Assembly: GCF_036226925.1 (NCBI RefSeq)
Contig: NZ_CP109031.1
Coordinates: 7,936,001 to 8,000,000, forward strand
Direction of reading: 5' to 3'
Source of the DNA: Streptomyces sp. NBC_00659
GTDB taxonomy: Bacteria; Actinomycetota; Actinomycetes; Streptomycetales; Streptomycetaceae
DNA length: 64,000 nucleotides
The position numbers were made by a program, and so were the translations under genes. Each line of letters starts with the position of its first letter. The first letter of the stretch is position 1. Below, in pieces: positions 1 through 8,211 of this stretch. The notes under the pieces are model-generated. The model searched no databases. It had not been told where the DNA came from and saw nothing but the letters and a program-made list of their open reading frames with translations.

Positions 1-659
1 AGGAAATCATGGGTCTTGACCTGGGCCGGAGCTCCCTTCGGCTCCCACTCACGACCCTCATTCTTGTATGGGCCGACCAACTCCTTCTTCTTCGTGTCCA
101 CACTGATCACCGGATTACCGGCGCCCATATGGTCCTTGGCCCGGTCGTTGATGTAACGGAACTGGGCATCACGGTCGGAGTGTTGAGCGCCCTCGATGGC
201 CTTGACATTGGCCTGGAGGCCGAACCCCTCATCGCGGAGCAGGTCGGCGACAGTGTCCGCCGAGACGCGGTGGCCTTGCCTGGTGAGCTCGCTGGCGAGT
301 TTGCGTGTCGACTTCGTCGTCCAGCGCAGCGGCGACATGGGATCCCCACGCACATCTGGCTCGACCAGCGCCAACAGTGCAGGTCGAAGCTCCGGATCAA
401 CCTCAGCCGCCCGTTTGCGCCCGCCACCGGGACGGCGGACCCGGCCCAGCGGCTCCGCCCCGGCCTCCAGCTCGTCCACACCTTTACGGACGGTGGTCGC
501 GCTGACCCCGGCCGCCTGGGCGACGGCTCGGATCGCACCGTGGCCCAGGATCCGAGCCTCAGCTCCCATCAGCAGACGTCGCTGCCGCTCGTCCAGATGC
601 GGGAACAACACCTCGAACTTCACTGCAAGTTGACCGCGGACCTCGCCAGATATGCGCAT
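1..659 (-). CDS. ISAzo13 family transposase (C-terminus beyond window edge)
   Basis: The reverse strand reads open from an ATG at 659 to the window edge, about 219 codons. The N-terminal part carries FPHLDERQRRLLMGAEAR and an HTH-like stretch (GAIRAVAQAAGVSATTVRKG). It continues through RVRRPGGGRK, DPMSPLRWTTKSTRKLA and VISVDTKKKELVG. These are hallmarks of the ISAzo13 (Rhodopirellula-type DDE) transposases common in Streptomyces, and the VDTKKKE stretch holds the first catalytic Asp. The visible part shows no frameshift, so the element may be intact, but its other end cannot be seen. Terminal inverted repeats were not identified. Large forward ORFs here are antisense shadows. Confidence 0.9.
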   Translation of the reverse strand, partial: MRISGEVRGQLAVKFEVLFPHLDERQRRLLMGAEARILGHGAIRAVAQAAGVSATTVRKGVDELEAGAEPLGRVRRPGGGRKRAAEVDPELRPALLALVEPDVRGDPMSPLRWTTKSTRKLASELTRQGHRVSADTVADLLRDEGFGLQANVKAIEGAQHSDRDAQFRYINDRAKDHMGAGNPVISVDTKKKELVGPYKNEGREWEPKGAPAQVKTHDF

Positions 660-796
660 ACCACACCAACGAGCTGAACTGCAGGAAGCAACACTTTGAT
701 TCTCTGCGAGCCCTTACTGCTGTGAGCGCCGGTCGGCGCCCCCGCCTCTCCTGCGGGCGGGGGCGCAACGTGGCCGAGGTGGGTAGGAGCCGAAGC

Positions 797-1504
797 TCAG
801 GCGGCTCCCACGGCGACCTTGCCCTTGCGCAGTGTCAGCGTCCGGTCGGACCGGGCGGCGAGGGTCTGGCTGTGGGTGACCACGATGACGCACTTGTTCT
901 GCGTGTGCGCCAGCTCCTGGAAGATGCCGATGATGCCGTCGGCGGTGTCCTCGTCGAGGTTTCCGGTCGGTTCGTCGGCGAAGAGGATGTCCACGTCGCA
1001 GGCGAGGGCCCGGGCGATGGCGACGCGTTGTTGCTGCCCGCCGGAGAGTTTGAGGACGTTGCGGTCGGCCATGTCTGGGTCGAGGCCGACTTTGGCGAGC
1101 AGTTCCAGCGCATGAGCTTTGCGCCGTCCCGTGGGCGGCTTGGCGCCGGTGATCTCCATGGCGGTGATGACGTTCTGCAGCGCCGTCATATAGGTGAGCA
1201 GGTTGTACTGCTGGAAGACGGTGGCTGCGTGCTTGTTGCGGTAGCGGCCCAGGCCGAGTTCGGCCAGGTCCTGTCCGTCGAAGCGAATGATTCCCTTGGT
1301 GGGGCTGTCCAGCCCGCTGGCCAGGCTGAGGAGCGTGGTCTTGCCACTGCCCGAGGGGCCGAGGACGGTGTAGAAGGTGCCGCGTTCGAAGGCCAGGTCG
1401 ATCTGCTTGAGCACGGTGGTCCGGCGTCGCTGGTTCTGGTAGATGTGGCTGACATCCGCGAACTGCAGGGCGGGCGGCGTGACGGCGGGTGCGGTCTGGT
1501 TCAT
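797..1504 (-). CDS. ABC transporter ATP-binding protein (MacB/LolD type)
   Basis: This 235-residue ATPase is the last gene of a three-gene export operon. It has Walker A GPSGSGKT, signature LSGGQQQRVAIARAL, Walker B DILFADEPTGNLD and the H-loop VVTHS, in the arrangement of the MacB/LolD/FtsE subfamily that partners FtsX-like permeases. The ATG at 1504 lies 5 bp after the stop of the upstream permease gene, so translation is probably coupled. Such ATPases drive mechanotransmission-type export of peptides or lipids, or resistance to cell-wall-active compounds. The actual substrate cannot be read from the sequence. A longer open frame upstream is a fusion with the shadow of the permease gene. 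Confidence 0.93.
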   Translation of the reverse strand: MNQTAPAVTPPALQFADVSHIYQNQRRRTTVLKQIDLAFERGTFYTVLGPSGSGKTTLLSLASGLDSPTKGIIRFDGQDLAELGLGRYRNKHAATVFQQYNLLTYMTALQNVITAMEITGAKPPTGRRKAHALELLAKVGLDPDMADRNVLKLSGGQQQRVAIARALACDVDILFADEPTGNLDEDTADGIIGIFQELAHTQNKCVIVVTHSQTLAARSDRTLTLRKGKVAVGAA

Positions 1505-1509
1505 TGCGG

Positions 1510-2895
1510 TCACTTGCCCTTGGTGAGGATGCGGCGGGGGTTGAGGCGCAGCGCGGAGGCGGCGGGAATCGCGGTGGCCAGCAGACCGATGCCCAGACCG
1601 ATACCGGCGACGGTGGCGACGTCCGACGGCTGCAGCCGGACAGCGATCTTGTCTATGGGGTCGGCGCCCTTGACCGGCGCGGAGTTCGGGTCGATGCCCT
1701 GTTCCAGTCCGGTGGAGCCGGGGGGCGGCGGCTGCCAGGCGTTGATCTTCCGCTGGGCCGAGGCGGCCTGGTCGTGCAGCAACGTGTCGCCTGCCTTCTG
1801 AGTCAAGTTCTGGGAGAACACCGAGCTCAGACCGATGGCGAGGACCACGACGACCACGGTCTCGACGCACTGCTGGGCGACCAGCTTCCACTTCGTCTCG
1901 CCCAAGGACAGCAGGATGCCGAACTCCGTGCGGCGCTGCTTGACCGCGAGAGTGGCAAGCAGACCCAGGACGAGGCCCCCGGCGATGCCGATCAGCCACA
2001 TGGCCGCGGTCGCGGAGGTGGCGACACTGTCCAGGGGACCGGTCATCTGCTTCAGGGCCTTGTCGTTGATGCTGAGCTTGAATCCCTTCAGCGCGTTCCC
2101 GGCCGTACGGTCGGCCTGCGCGTGGAAGGCGTCGAACGCGGCGGCGTCCTTCAGCTGGAAGGTCGCGCCCTGCAGGGGGGTCGGGCCCTGCTTGCCGCCG
2201 GAGTTGAGCCTGCCCAGTGCGCCGGCCGGGACGATCAGCTTGTCGCCCGGGGCCTGTTGGTAGTCGGGGTCGGGCTGGTCGGAGGGGTTGTGGTAGATGC
2301 CCTTGACGGTGAAGACGGCCTTGCCCTTGCCGGTGGGGTCGTTCTCGGACAGCGTCATCCTGTCGCCGGCCTCGAGGTGGTTCTTGCTCGCCAGCCGTTC
2401 CTCGATCAGGACCTCGTTGCGGTCCTGATCGGCGGCGGTGACATGCCCGCCGGACAGCAGCTTCCAGTTGCCGCTGGCGAAGTCGGGGAGCAGGGAGGAG
2501 TCCCGGACGCCGGCGGCCAGGGTGTAGGTGGCGGGCGCGTCGGGCACGAGGGGCTTGCTGCCGGTGAGTTCGAGGCCGCCGAGCAGCGTGGTTCCGTCGT
2601 TGTACGTGTAGTTGTACTTGGCCACCAGCGGGGATCCGCCGATCCTGTCGACGACGTCCGAGCCGATCTGCGGGGCCTGGCCCGGCATGCCGCCCCCCGC
2701 GCCGGTGAGATCCATCCCAAGGGTGACGGCGGCGCCGAGGCGGCGTTCGGCGCTGTCGGCGGCGCGTCCGGTGGCGGTTCCGATGAGGAACCCGGCGAAC
2801 ACCATGGTGCAGATGACCAGAAAGGTGCCCAGGGTGATCAGGGTTCTGGCTTTGCGTGACCACAGGCTCAGGCCGGCGCGTTTGATGAAGTTCAT
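1510..2895 (-). CDS. FtsX-like ABC transporter permease (second permease)
   Basis: A 461-residue membrane protein starting MNFIKRAGLSLWSRKARTL, the usual cytoplasmic start of MacB/FtsX permeases. An N-terminal membrane helix (TFLVICTMVFAGFLIG) is followed by a large extracytoplasmic domain of about 250 residues. Three C-terminal helices follow, around WLIGIAGGLVLGLLATLAV, VVVVVLAIGLSSVF and VAGIGLGIGLLATAIPAA. The ATG at 2895 lies 11 bp downstream of the first permease gene. The two permeases share the same start and topology but differ in sequence, so a heterodimeric transporter with one ATPase is likely. The divergent two-component system upstream suggests inducible expression, perhaps a stress or antimicrobial-peptide response. 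Confidence 0.9.
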   Translation of the reverse strand: MNFIKRAGLSLWSRKARTLITLGTFLVICTMVFAGFLIGTATGRAADSAERRLGAAVTLGMDLTGAGGGMPGQAPQIGSDVVDRIGGSPLVAKYNYTYNDGTTLLGGLELTGSKPLVPDAPATYTLAAGVRDSSLLPDFASGNWKLLSGGHVTAADQDRNEVLIEERLASKNHLEAGDRMTLSENDPTGKGKAVFTVKGIYHNPSDQPDPDYQQAPGDKLIVPAGALGRLNSGGKQGPTPLQGATFQLKDAAAFDAFHAQADRTAGNALKGFKLSINDKALKQMTGPLDSVATSATAAMWLIGIAGGLVLGLLATLAVKQRRTEFGILLSLGETKWKLVAQQCVETVVVVVLAIGLSSVFSQNLTQKAGDTLLHDQAASAQRKINAWQPPPPGSTGLEQGIDPNSAPVKGADPIDKIAVRLQPSDVATVAGIGLGIGLLATAIPAASALRLNPRRILTKGK

Positions 2896-2906
2896 GAGGG
2901 GTGGGC

Positions 2907-4181
2907 CTATTCGGTGTCGGTGAGGATGGAGCGCGGGTGCAGTCGGAGAATCCCGATGCCGGGGACGGCGGTGGCGACCAAGGCGATGCCCAGGCCGATG
3001 GCGGCGACCTTGCCGAGGTCGCCGATGTCCATGCGGATGTCCGACACCGTGGGGTTCTGGTCGGCGGGGTTCTGGCCGGCGGTGACGCTGTGCTGCTCGC
3101 GAACCAGCAGCATGGTGCCCGCGTGGTGGGCCAGGGACTGGCCGGCCAGGGCTGCCAGAGCGAGGGCGGGCAGCAGGACGGCCGCGACCTCCACGGTGTG
3201 CTGGCCGATGAGTTTCCACTTCTTCTCGCCCAGGGCGAGCAGCATGCCCAGTTCGTCGCGGCGGTCCCTGATCGTCATGGTCACGATCAGCGTGAGGATC
3301 ACCGCTCCGGACAGGGTGATCAGCCAGACCAGGGCGGTGGTGAACGTCCCGACCCGCTGCAGTGGCAGGACCTGGTCGCGGTACGCCTTGTCGTTGATGT
3401 CGAAGCGGAAGCCGTCGGTGCCGAGCAACCGGGCGGCTTCCGTGTGCAATTGCCGGGCCTGCTCAGGAGAGCGGATCTTGAAGACGGCTTCGTCGGGCCT
3501 GGTTCCGAAGCCGAGCGCGGACAGGGCGGCGGCCGGGGCGTACACCTGGTTCGCGGACAGCTCGCTGGGCGCCACCCACTGGGGCGGGTCCTGGCGGGAG
3601 TCCTCGTACACGCCGGCGACGGTGAAGGAGTCCGTGTGCCTGCCGTCGGGGGAGGCCAGGGGGACGGTGCCGCCGACCTTCAGATGATTCTTCGCGGCCA
3701 GGCGCCGGCTGACCAGAACGACCTTGCGGGCGTTGTCCTGCGAGGTGAGCCCGCGACCGGCAACGATCGTGGAACGGCCGGTGGAGAAGTCGAGGAGCAT
3801 CCCCGAGTCACGGATGCCGTTCACCGCCAGTCCGTCCTGGCCCCGGTCGCTGTCTCCTTCCGGCCGGCCGGGTTTCGGCAGGTTCGAGGTCACGAGAGGC
3901 AGCCCCGGAGGCTTGCTCACTCCGCGCAGCACCGGGTTGTACCGCTGCACCACCGGGGAGGAACCAAGCGTGTCGACCGCGTGTGAGGTCAGCTTGGCGC
4001 CGCGCACCGTGACGTCCACGCCGATACGCCGCTGGGCCTCGGCCTCCTGGCGGGTGGTCGTGTCCCGGAGCAGGAAGCCGCCCAGCAGCAGTGTGCAGAC
4101 CACCAGGAGAATGCCGAGCAGAAGGCTGGTCTTTCCTCTTCTGGCCCCCAGGCTGAAGGCAGCCCGCTTGACGAAGTTCAT
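2907..4181 (-). CDS. FtsX-like ABC transporter permease (first permease)
   Basis: A 424-residue permease starting MNFVKRAAFSLGARRGKTS at the ATG at 4181. One N-terminal helix (LLGILLVVCTLLLGGFLL) is followed by an extracytoplasmic domain and three C-terminal helices, including LVWLITLSGAVILTLIVTM and AAIGLGIALVATAVPGIG. It is the first gene of the operon permease-permease-ATPase. It is divergent from the response regulator gene at 4365, leaving a 183-bp shared control region that holds a direct repeat and an inverted repeat. The start was chosen because the same MNF[IV]KRA beginning occurs in the neighbouring permease; a much longer open frame upstream runs into the response regulator and is not real. 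Confidence 0.9.
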   Translation of the reverse strand: MNFVKRAAFSLGARRGKTSLLLGILLVVCTLLLGGFLLRDTTTRQEAEAQRRIGVDVTVRGAKLTSHAVDTLGSSPVVQRYNPVLRGVSKPPGLPLVTSNLPKPGRPEGDSDRGQDGLAVNGIRDSGMLLDFSTGRSTIVAGRGLTSQDNARKVVLVSRRLAAKNHLKVGGTVPLASPDGRHTDSFTVAGVYEDSRQDPPQWVAPSELSANQVYAPAAALSALGFGTRPDEAVFKIRSPEQARQLHTEAARLLGTDGFRFDINDKAYRDQVLPLQRVGTFTTALVWLITLSGAVILTLIVTMTIRDRRDELGMLLALGEKKWKLIGQHTVEVAAVLLPALALAALAGQSLAHHAGTMLLVREQHSVTAGQNPADQNPTVSDIRMDIGDLGKVAAIGLGIALVATAVPGIGILRLHPRSILTDTE

Positions 4182-4213
4182 GGACGCAGGACAACAGCCG
4201 GACCCGCACAGCG

Positions 4214-4241
4214 GCATAAAGGCTGTTACGGCCGCATAAAG
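4214..4241. promoter_or_regulatory. Direct repeat, likely response-regulator box
   Basis: GCATAAAG occurs at 4214-4221 (as GGCATAAAG context) and again at 4234-4241, start-to-start spacing 20 bp or two helical turns. It lies just upstream of the exporter operon start at 4181. Paired direct repeats with this spacing are typical OmpR-family binding sites. Assignment to the adjacent regulator is inference. Confidence 0.45.
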
Positions 4242-4322
4242 TCTCAGCACCCGGGTCAGCCCACCGGGATGGGCTGATCGGGCGCCGGGTCCGGACGGTT
4301 CGTGGGCCGAACGCACCGGACG

Positions 4323-4344
4323 GCGTTTATCTCGCTGTAAACGC
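4323..4344. promoter_or_regulatory. Inverted repeat upstream of response regulator gene
   Basis: Perfect 7-bp arms GCGTTTA and TAAACGC are separated by 8 bp and end 20 bp before the regulator start at 4365. This AT-rich dyad in a GC-rich genome could be an operator or overlap the core promoter of the two-component genes. Confidence 0.4.
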
Positions 4345-4364
4345 GGGCGTGGTCTTCTGATCGC

Positions 4365-5027
4365 ATGAGAGTTCTGGTAGCCGAGGATCACGCGATCCTG
4401 GCGCGGACCATCGCCACCGGCCTGCGCAGGCAGTCCATGGCGGTCGACATCGCCGCATCGGGCGACGAGGCCGAACGGATGTGCCTGCTTGCCGACTACG
4501 ACGTGCTGGTCCTCGACCGCGATCTGCCGGTGATGACGGGTGACGCGGTCTGTCTCCGGCTCCGCGGACGGGCGGATCCGCCGATGATCCTGATGCTGAC
4601 CGCGGCCGGCACACTCGAGGACCGGGTCTACGGCCTGGAGCGCCTGGGAGCCGACGACTATCTCACCAAGCCCTTCGACTTCACCGAACTGGTCGCCCGG
4701 GTACGGGCATTGAGCCGGCGTACGCCCACGGCGTCGCCGGTCGTCCACCACTACCAGGGGATCTCTCTGGACCTGTCCCGGCACGAAGTATGCGTGGACG
4801 GCCGGGCGGTCGATCTCACGCCCAAGGAGTTCGCCGTGCTCCTGATGCTGGTCGAGGCGCGCGGCGGGGCCGTCACACATCGGGAGCTGGTGCGTTCCGT
4901 CTGGGACGAGCACCTGGACCCGCGCACGAGCGCGGTCCGCGCCACCGTCAGCCGCTTGCGGGGCAAACTCGGCCTGCCGGACGTGATCGTGGCGGACGCC
5001 GGTGAGGGGTATCGGCTGTGCCGTTGA
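4365..5027 (+). CDS. OmpR/PhoB family response regulator
   Basis: A 220-residue two-domain regulator. The receiver domain (about 1-115) starts MRVLVAEDH, has the phosphoacceptor Asp51 in VLVLDRDLP and the conserved Lys in LTKPFDF. The C-terminal winged-helix DNA-binding domain (about 125-220) contains DLTPKEFAVLLML and ends with the typical VRGKLG/EGYRL-like stretch (SRLRGKLGLP, AGEGYRLCR). The stop overlaps the GTG start of the sensor kinase gene by 10 bp, so both are co-translated. It is divergent from the FtsX-type exporter operon, which is the most likely target together with its own promoter. Confidence 0.95.
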   Translation: MRVLVAEDHAILARTIATGLRRQSMAVDIAASGDEAERMCLLADYDVLVLDRDLPVMTGDAVCLRLRGRADPPMILMLTAAGTLEDRVYGLERLGADDYLTKPFDFTELVARVRALSRRTPTASPVVHHYQGISLDLSRHEVCVDGRAVDLTPKEFAVLLMLVEARGGAVTHRELVRSVWDEHLDPRTSAVRATVSRLRGKLGLPDVIVADAGEGYRLCR

Positions 5028-6259
5028 CCTGGTCGGCCCGTATGCGCCGCCGCCTGCGCAAGATGCCCTTCCGGGGCAGGATCGCCGCCGCCTTCGCCGT
5101 CTTGTTCGTACTGTCGGGGGCCGTGCTGTTGGCCTTCGTGGTGGTGCTGGCTCGCTACGGGACCACCCAGCAGGTGCGGGACATCGATGTGGTCTCCGGC
5201 GTCGGCCCGGTGGGGCCGTTCAGCGTGGCGAGTCCGGCGGGCACGACCACGCCGGTGAGCCCGACGACCCCGGGTGGGACGAGCCTCCCCCTCCCGCACG
5301 GCACCGATTCCGACGGCATCGCCATCAAGCTGGTCGACCGGACGGTGGCCGCCGTACAGGGCGCGGCGCTGCAGCAGATGCTCCTGTGGTCCGGCGTCGG
5401 GTTGGTACTGATCACCCTGCTCGCTTCTGTCGTGGGGTGGTGGATCGCCGGGCGTGCGCTGCGGCCGGTGGCGGCGGTGACGGACGCGGCGCGCAGGATC
5501 AGTGAGGAGAACCTGCACGAGCGTCTCGCTCTCACCGGACCGGACGACGAGCTCCACAAACTCGCCGACACCTTCGACATCATGCTCGAACGTCTGGAGA
5601 AGGCGTTCGCCGGCCAGCGCCGCTTCGTCACCAACGCCTCGCACGAACTGCGCACCCCGCTGGCCGTGCAGCGGACAAGCCTGCAGGTCGGACTGGCCGA
5701 CCCCCTGCCCGACGGACTGGCGGATGTACGAGAGGACCTGCTGGCCGTCAACCGCGAGGCGGAGAAACTGATCGACTCACTGCTCGTTCTGGCCCGCAGC
5801 GACAGCGGCCTGCAGGAGACCGAAGAGGTCGACCTCGCCGCGATGGCACGCCAGTTGACCGGCGCACTGCAGCCCGCCGCCCGGGCGAAGGACCTCTCGC
5901 TCACCCTGACGGCGGACCAGCCGCTCCGGGTCGAGGGCGATCCCACTCTGCTGCGTCACCTGCAGACGAACCTGCTCGACAACGCCCTTCAGTACAACCG
6001 GCCCGGCGGCACCGTCACCGTCCATCTCGCCGACCGTGCCCTGACCGTCGCCAACACCGGCAGCACCATCGAACCGGACCAGGTCGCCGATCTCTTCGAG
6101 CCCTTCCGCCGCCTCGGCCAGGACCGTATCGGCACCACCGGTCACGGCCTGGGCCTGTCCATCGCCAGATCCATCGCCGACGCCCACCGCGCGAACATCA
6201 CCGCCCACCCCGGCCAGGACGGAGGGCTGACCGTCCGCGTCACCTTCCGCGCCACCTGA
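5018..6259 (+). CDS. Sensor histidine kinase (HAMP-HisKA-HATPase)
   Basis: A 413-residue membrane kinase. Two helices (about 25-48, LFVLSGAVLLAFVVVLA, and 125-149, GVGLVLITLLASVVGWWIAG) enclose a short Pro/Thr-rich extracytoplasmic loop. A HAMP segment follows, then the H-box (FVTNASHELRTPLAV), the N-box (NLLDNALQYN) and a glycine-rich G2 box (GHGLGLSIARSIADAH). The GTG at 5018 overlaps the regulator stop; an in-frame ATG at 5042 is an alternative start eight codons later. With the preceding regulator it forms a complete two-component system. The short sensor loop suggests detection of membrane or cell-envelope stress, as in systems paired with MacB/Bce-like exporters; this is inference from context. 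Confidence 0.94.
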   Translation: MPLTWSARMRRRLRKMPFRGRIAAAFAVLFVLSGAVLLAFVVVLARYGTTQQVRDIDVVSGVGPVGPFSVASPAGTTTPVSPTTPGGTSLPLPHGTDSDGIAIKLVDRTVAAVQGAALQQMLLWSGVGLVLITLLASVVGWWIAGRALRPVAAVTDAARRISEENLHERLALTGPDDELHKLADTFDIMLERLEKAFAGQRRFVTNASHELRTPLAVQRTSLQVGLADPLPDGLADVREDLLAVNREAEKLIDSLLVLARSDSGLQETEEVDLAAMARQLTGALQPAARAKDLSLTLTADQPLRVEGDPTLLRHLQTNLLDNALQYNRPGGTVTVHLADRALTVANTGSTIEPDQVADLFEPFRRLGQDRIGTTGHGLGLSIARSIADAHRANITAHPGQDGGLTVRVTFRAT

Positions 6260-6779
6260 CTCACGACCACTCGACACCGCCGCCACCCCAGTGACTTGTC
6301 CGCCACACGGTAGAAGCCCGCCCGTATCGCCCGCCTGGTATCGAGTCCTCCGAACGACTCGGACGCCACCGCTGGAAGATCGAGAGATGAGTTCAACTGC
6401 GTGACTGGCGGCGTCGGTTCGAACTGTTCGGACCTGCACGGGTGCCTTGTCTCGCAGCCGGGAGCATGGCTGCAGGGTGCCTCTCTGAGCGGCTGGGTGC
6501 CGAATTCGGGACGCCGGCAGGACACAGGGAATCGGAAGGGGCTGCTCCGCCGTGGTGGGTGGCGGAGTGGCGGCGGCCGATCAGAGTGCCTTGGATCGTG
6601 CGCCGACTGCGGTGCGGGAGGAACTGCCTGTACAGAAAACGGCCCGCAGCGTTCGTGCTGCCGGAGGCAGGGCGGCCAGTGAAGACCGTCGATCCGTGGA
6701 CGCCGCGGTAGCTGCGGGACAGCCACCGCTCGGTGTGTGAGCCGGGGGACTGAGCATGCCTGCCGTTCCTCGTCTGTCG
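6260..6779. other. Intergenic stretch without convincing gene
   Basis: No reading frame here has the expected codon-position GC pattern together with a recognisable family. The open frames seen on both strands are lengths expected by chance in such GC-rich DNA. The right end merges into a decayed transporter fragment. Confidence 0.5.
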
Positions 6780-7010
6780 CTGCGGTGTTGCTGTCGCAGC
6801 GGCGGTGAGTGCGGCGGCGACGAGCGCGAGCACGGTGAACAGGTGTGGGTATCCGCCGAGCGGTGCGGCCATGACGGCACCGGCGAAGGGGGCCAGGGCT
6901 GAGGCTGCGGTTGCCGGGGCCGTGAGGAGTCCGGACAGGTGGCCGTAGTGAGTGGTGCCCCAGCGGTCGGTGACGGCAGTGGCCTGGAGCAGGGTCCGGA
7001 GGCGGCTGTT
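6780..7010 (-). pseudogene. MFS transporter remnant (C-terminal end only)
   Basis: The reverse strand encodes RLRTLLQATAVTDRWG, then THYGHLSGLLTAPATAASAL and an Ala-rich hydrophobic segment (YPHLFTVLALVAAALTAAAT). This resembles the last two membrane helices of actinobacterial MFS efflux proteins with the TLLQATAVTDRWG...HYGxLxGLL motif. No start codon context or N-terminal part is present. Directly upstream lies the end of a DUF5994 gene, so the rest of the transporter was lost by deletion. The stop of the DUF5994 frame at 7026 comes just before the remnant. Confidence 0.55.
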
Positions 7011-7025
7011 TTGCCGACGCGCATC

Positions 7026-7607
7026 TCACATACCGATGATCAGTCGGCTGGCCTGCTTCGGGACAGCCGCAGTGACCTGCGAGGCGCCGCCCTCGGACTC
7101 CCATGTCCTCTCCGCGTCCCGCACCTGGTTGGGGACGGGGGAAACGTCGTGCAGGGCCTGGTCGGCGGTGATGAGCTGGCTCGCGGTCAGTGGCAGGCCG
7201 CCGTATTCGGATGCCGCCGTCATCAGACGTGCAGCTGCTTCCGGGCCGGTCTCGGGCGGGATCACCAGCAGGTCCCAGCGGCCGGTGCCGTAGGACAGGA
7301 GAAGAAGCTTGTGCGGGTCGATCTCCGGAGTGAACCAGCCGACCTTCACGACATGGCCGCGGACGGGCACCTTGTGCGGGATGACCGGCCAGTGCTCGGG
7401 GTTGACGGCGACATGGGTGATGCGGCCCCACAGGGGGTCCAACGCATCGGTCAGTGCGGGCAGTTCGCGCAGCAGGTCGCGGGAGCGCGGCCACCAGGCG
7501 CCGTCCAGGAGCCCGCGGGATCGGGCGTCGGCCTTCAGTACGAGACGGGCGGGAGGCGCCGCGACGGGTGCGAGCCGCGGCAGGGTTGCTTCGAAGGTCG
7601 CGGTCAT
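7026..7607 (-). CDS. DUF5994 family protein (copy A)
   Basis: A 193-residue soluble protein of a family of unknown function restricted mainly to actinomycetes. Visible family features are LLDGAWWPRSRDL at about 35-47, LPALTDALDPLWGRITHVAVNPEHWP, and LLLSYGTGRWDLLVIPPET. It has no signal peptide or membrane segment. The ATG at 7607 follows a weak purine-rich site. Two further paralogues lie at 9247 and 19718; copy C is the closer match, including 5' sequence. A 13-bp box shared by these upstream regions lies about 106 bp before the start. Function is unknown; many such genes sit with general-stress genes in Streptomyces, which also fits here. Confidence 0.85.
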   Translation of the reverse strand: MTATFEATLPRLAPVAAPPARLVLKADARSRGLLDGAWWPRSRDLLRELPALTDALDPLWGRITHVAVNPEHWPVIPHKVPVRGHVVKVGWFTPEIDPHKLLLLSYGTGRWDLLVIPPETGPEAAARLMTAASEYGGLPLTASQLITADQALHDVSPVPNQVRDAERTWESEGGASQVTAAVPKQASRLIIGM

Positions 7608-7712
7608 GATGAGGACCCGTCTCCGGGCCGCCCCTGGAGTTGCGGCCCGGGTTTCGCCTTTCGCCGGGAACGACCCGGCGTGGCAGCCGGTGTGCGAAAT
7701 GCCCTCGGTGCC

Positions 7713-7777
7713 TTCACCGTACTCCTTCAGTCTTCCTGGTCTTGCCGCGACTGTCGTACCGGCAGGAGTACGGTGAA
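7713..7777. promoter_or_regulatory. Divergent pair of GGAGTACGGTGAA boxes
   Basis: GGAGTACGGTGAA occurs on the reverse strand at 7725-7713 and on the forward strand at 7765-7777. A third identical copy lies upstream of the DUF5994 gene at 19718 (20438-20426, reverse). Some 45 bp downstream of each box are also similar. It could be the -10 region and leader of a stress promoter or a protein-binding site. The divergent arrangement suggests that a second transcript once ran rightward toward the desaturase. Confidence 0.5.
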
Positions 7778-8211
7778 GACGTCGAGGGCACGTCGTACGC
7801 CGGTGATCGCACAGGCCTCGTCCTCGTCGCAAGAGAGATGCGGGCCGCCCAGGTCCGGGCAGGTTCCGCCCCGTGACATCCGAAGCCGCGCACTGCCCAC
7901 CCCGCTCCGAGGCCACGCACGAGCGAGCAGGGCCGGGTGGAAGCCCGTATGGTCGCCGCGGACTGTGAAGCGGTTCGGCGCGTCGCGGACGCGCTCCGGT
8001 CGCCTTCCGCCGGTGACGAGCAGCATCGCGGGCCCCTCGGGAACGGGGACGCGACTGCACCTCACAGCGGACGCCTCGCACGCAGCGGGTCCGCTCCGCT
8101 TTTGGCTCGACTTCAGCGGACTGCCCGCCGATCGCACCCACCCACCCGCCGTCGAAGAGGCGCAGCCCAAGACCCCGGCCGCACTGTCGTCACCGAGGTC
8201 AAGGACCGCCC
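7778..8211 (+). other. Non-coding or decayed stretch before the desaturase
   Basis: This 434-bp stretch has no intact gene. Two forward reading frames carry protein-like segments, EARMVAADCEAVRRVADAL (from 7940) and then, after a frame change, TRLHLTADASHAAGPLRFWL. They may be one frameshifted relic of an unrecognised gene driven by the rightward box at 7765. This is weak evidence and could be chance. Confidence 0.3.

Noticed and set aside
9..677. Forward-strand 222-residue ORF at the left edge
   Set aside because: It is antisense to a clear ISAzo13 transposase reading frame and has no recognisable domain.
797..2863. A 688-residue single protein covering the ATPase and most of the second permease gene
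   Set aside because: The upstream two thirds are out of the permease frame and low-complexity. The ATPase starts at the ATG at 1504, and the permease is in another frame.
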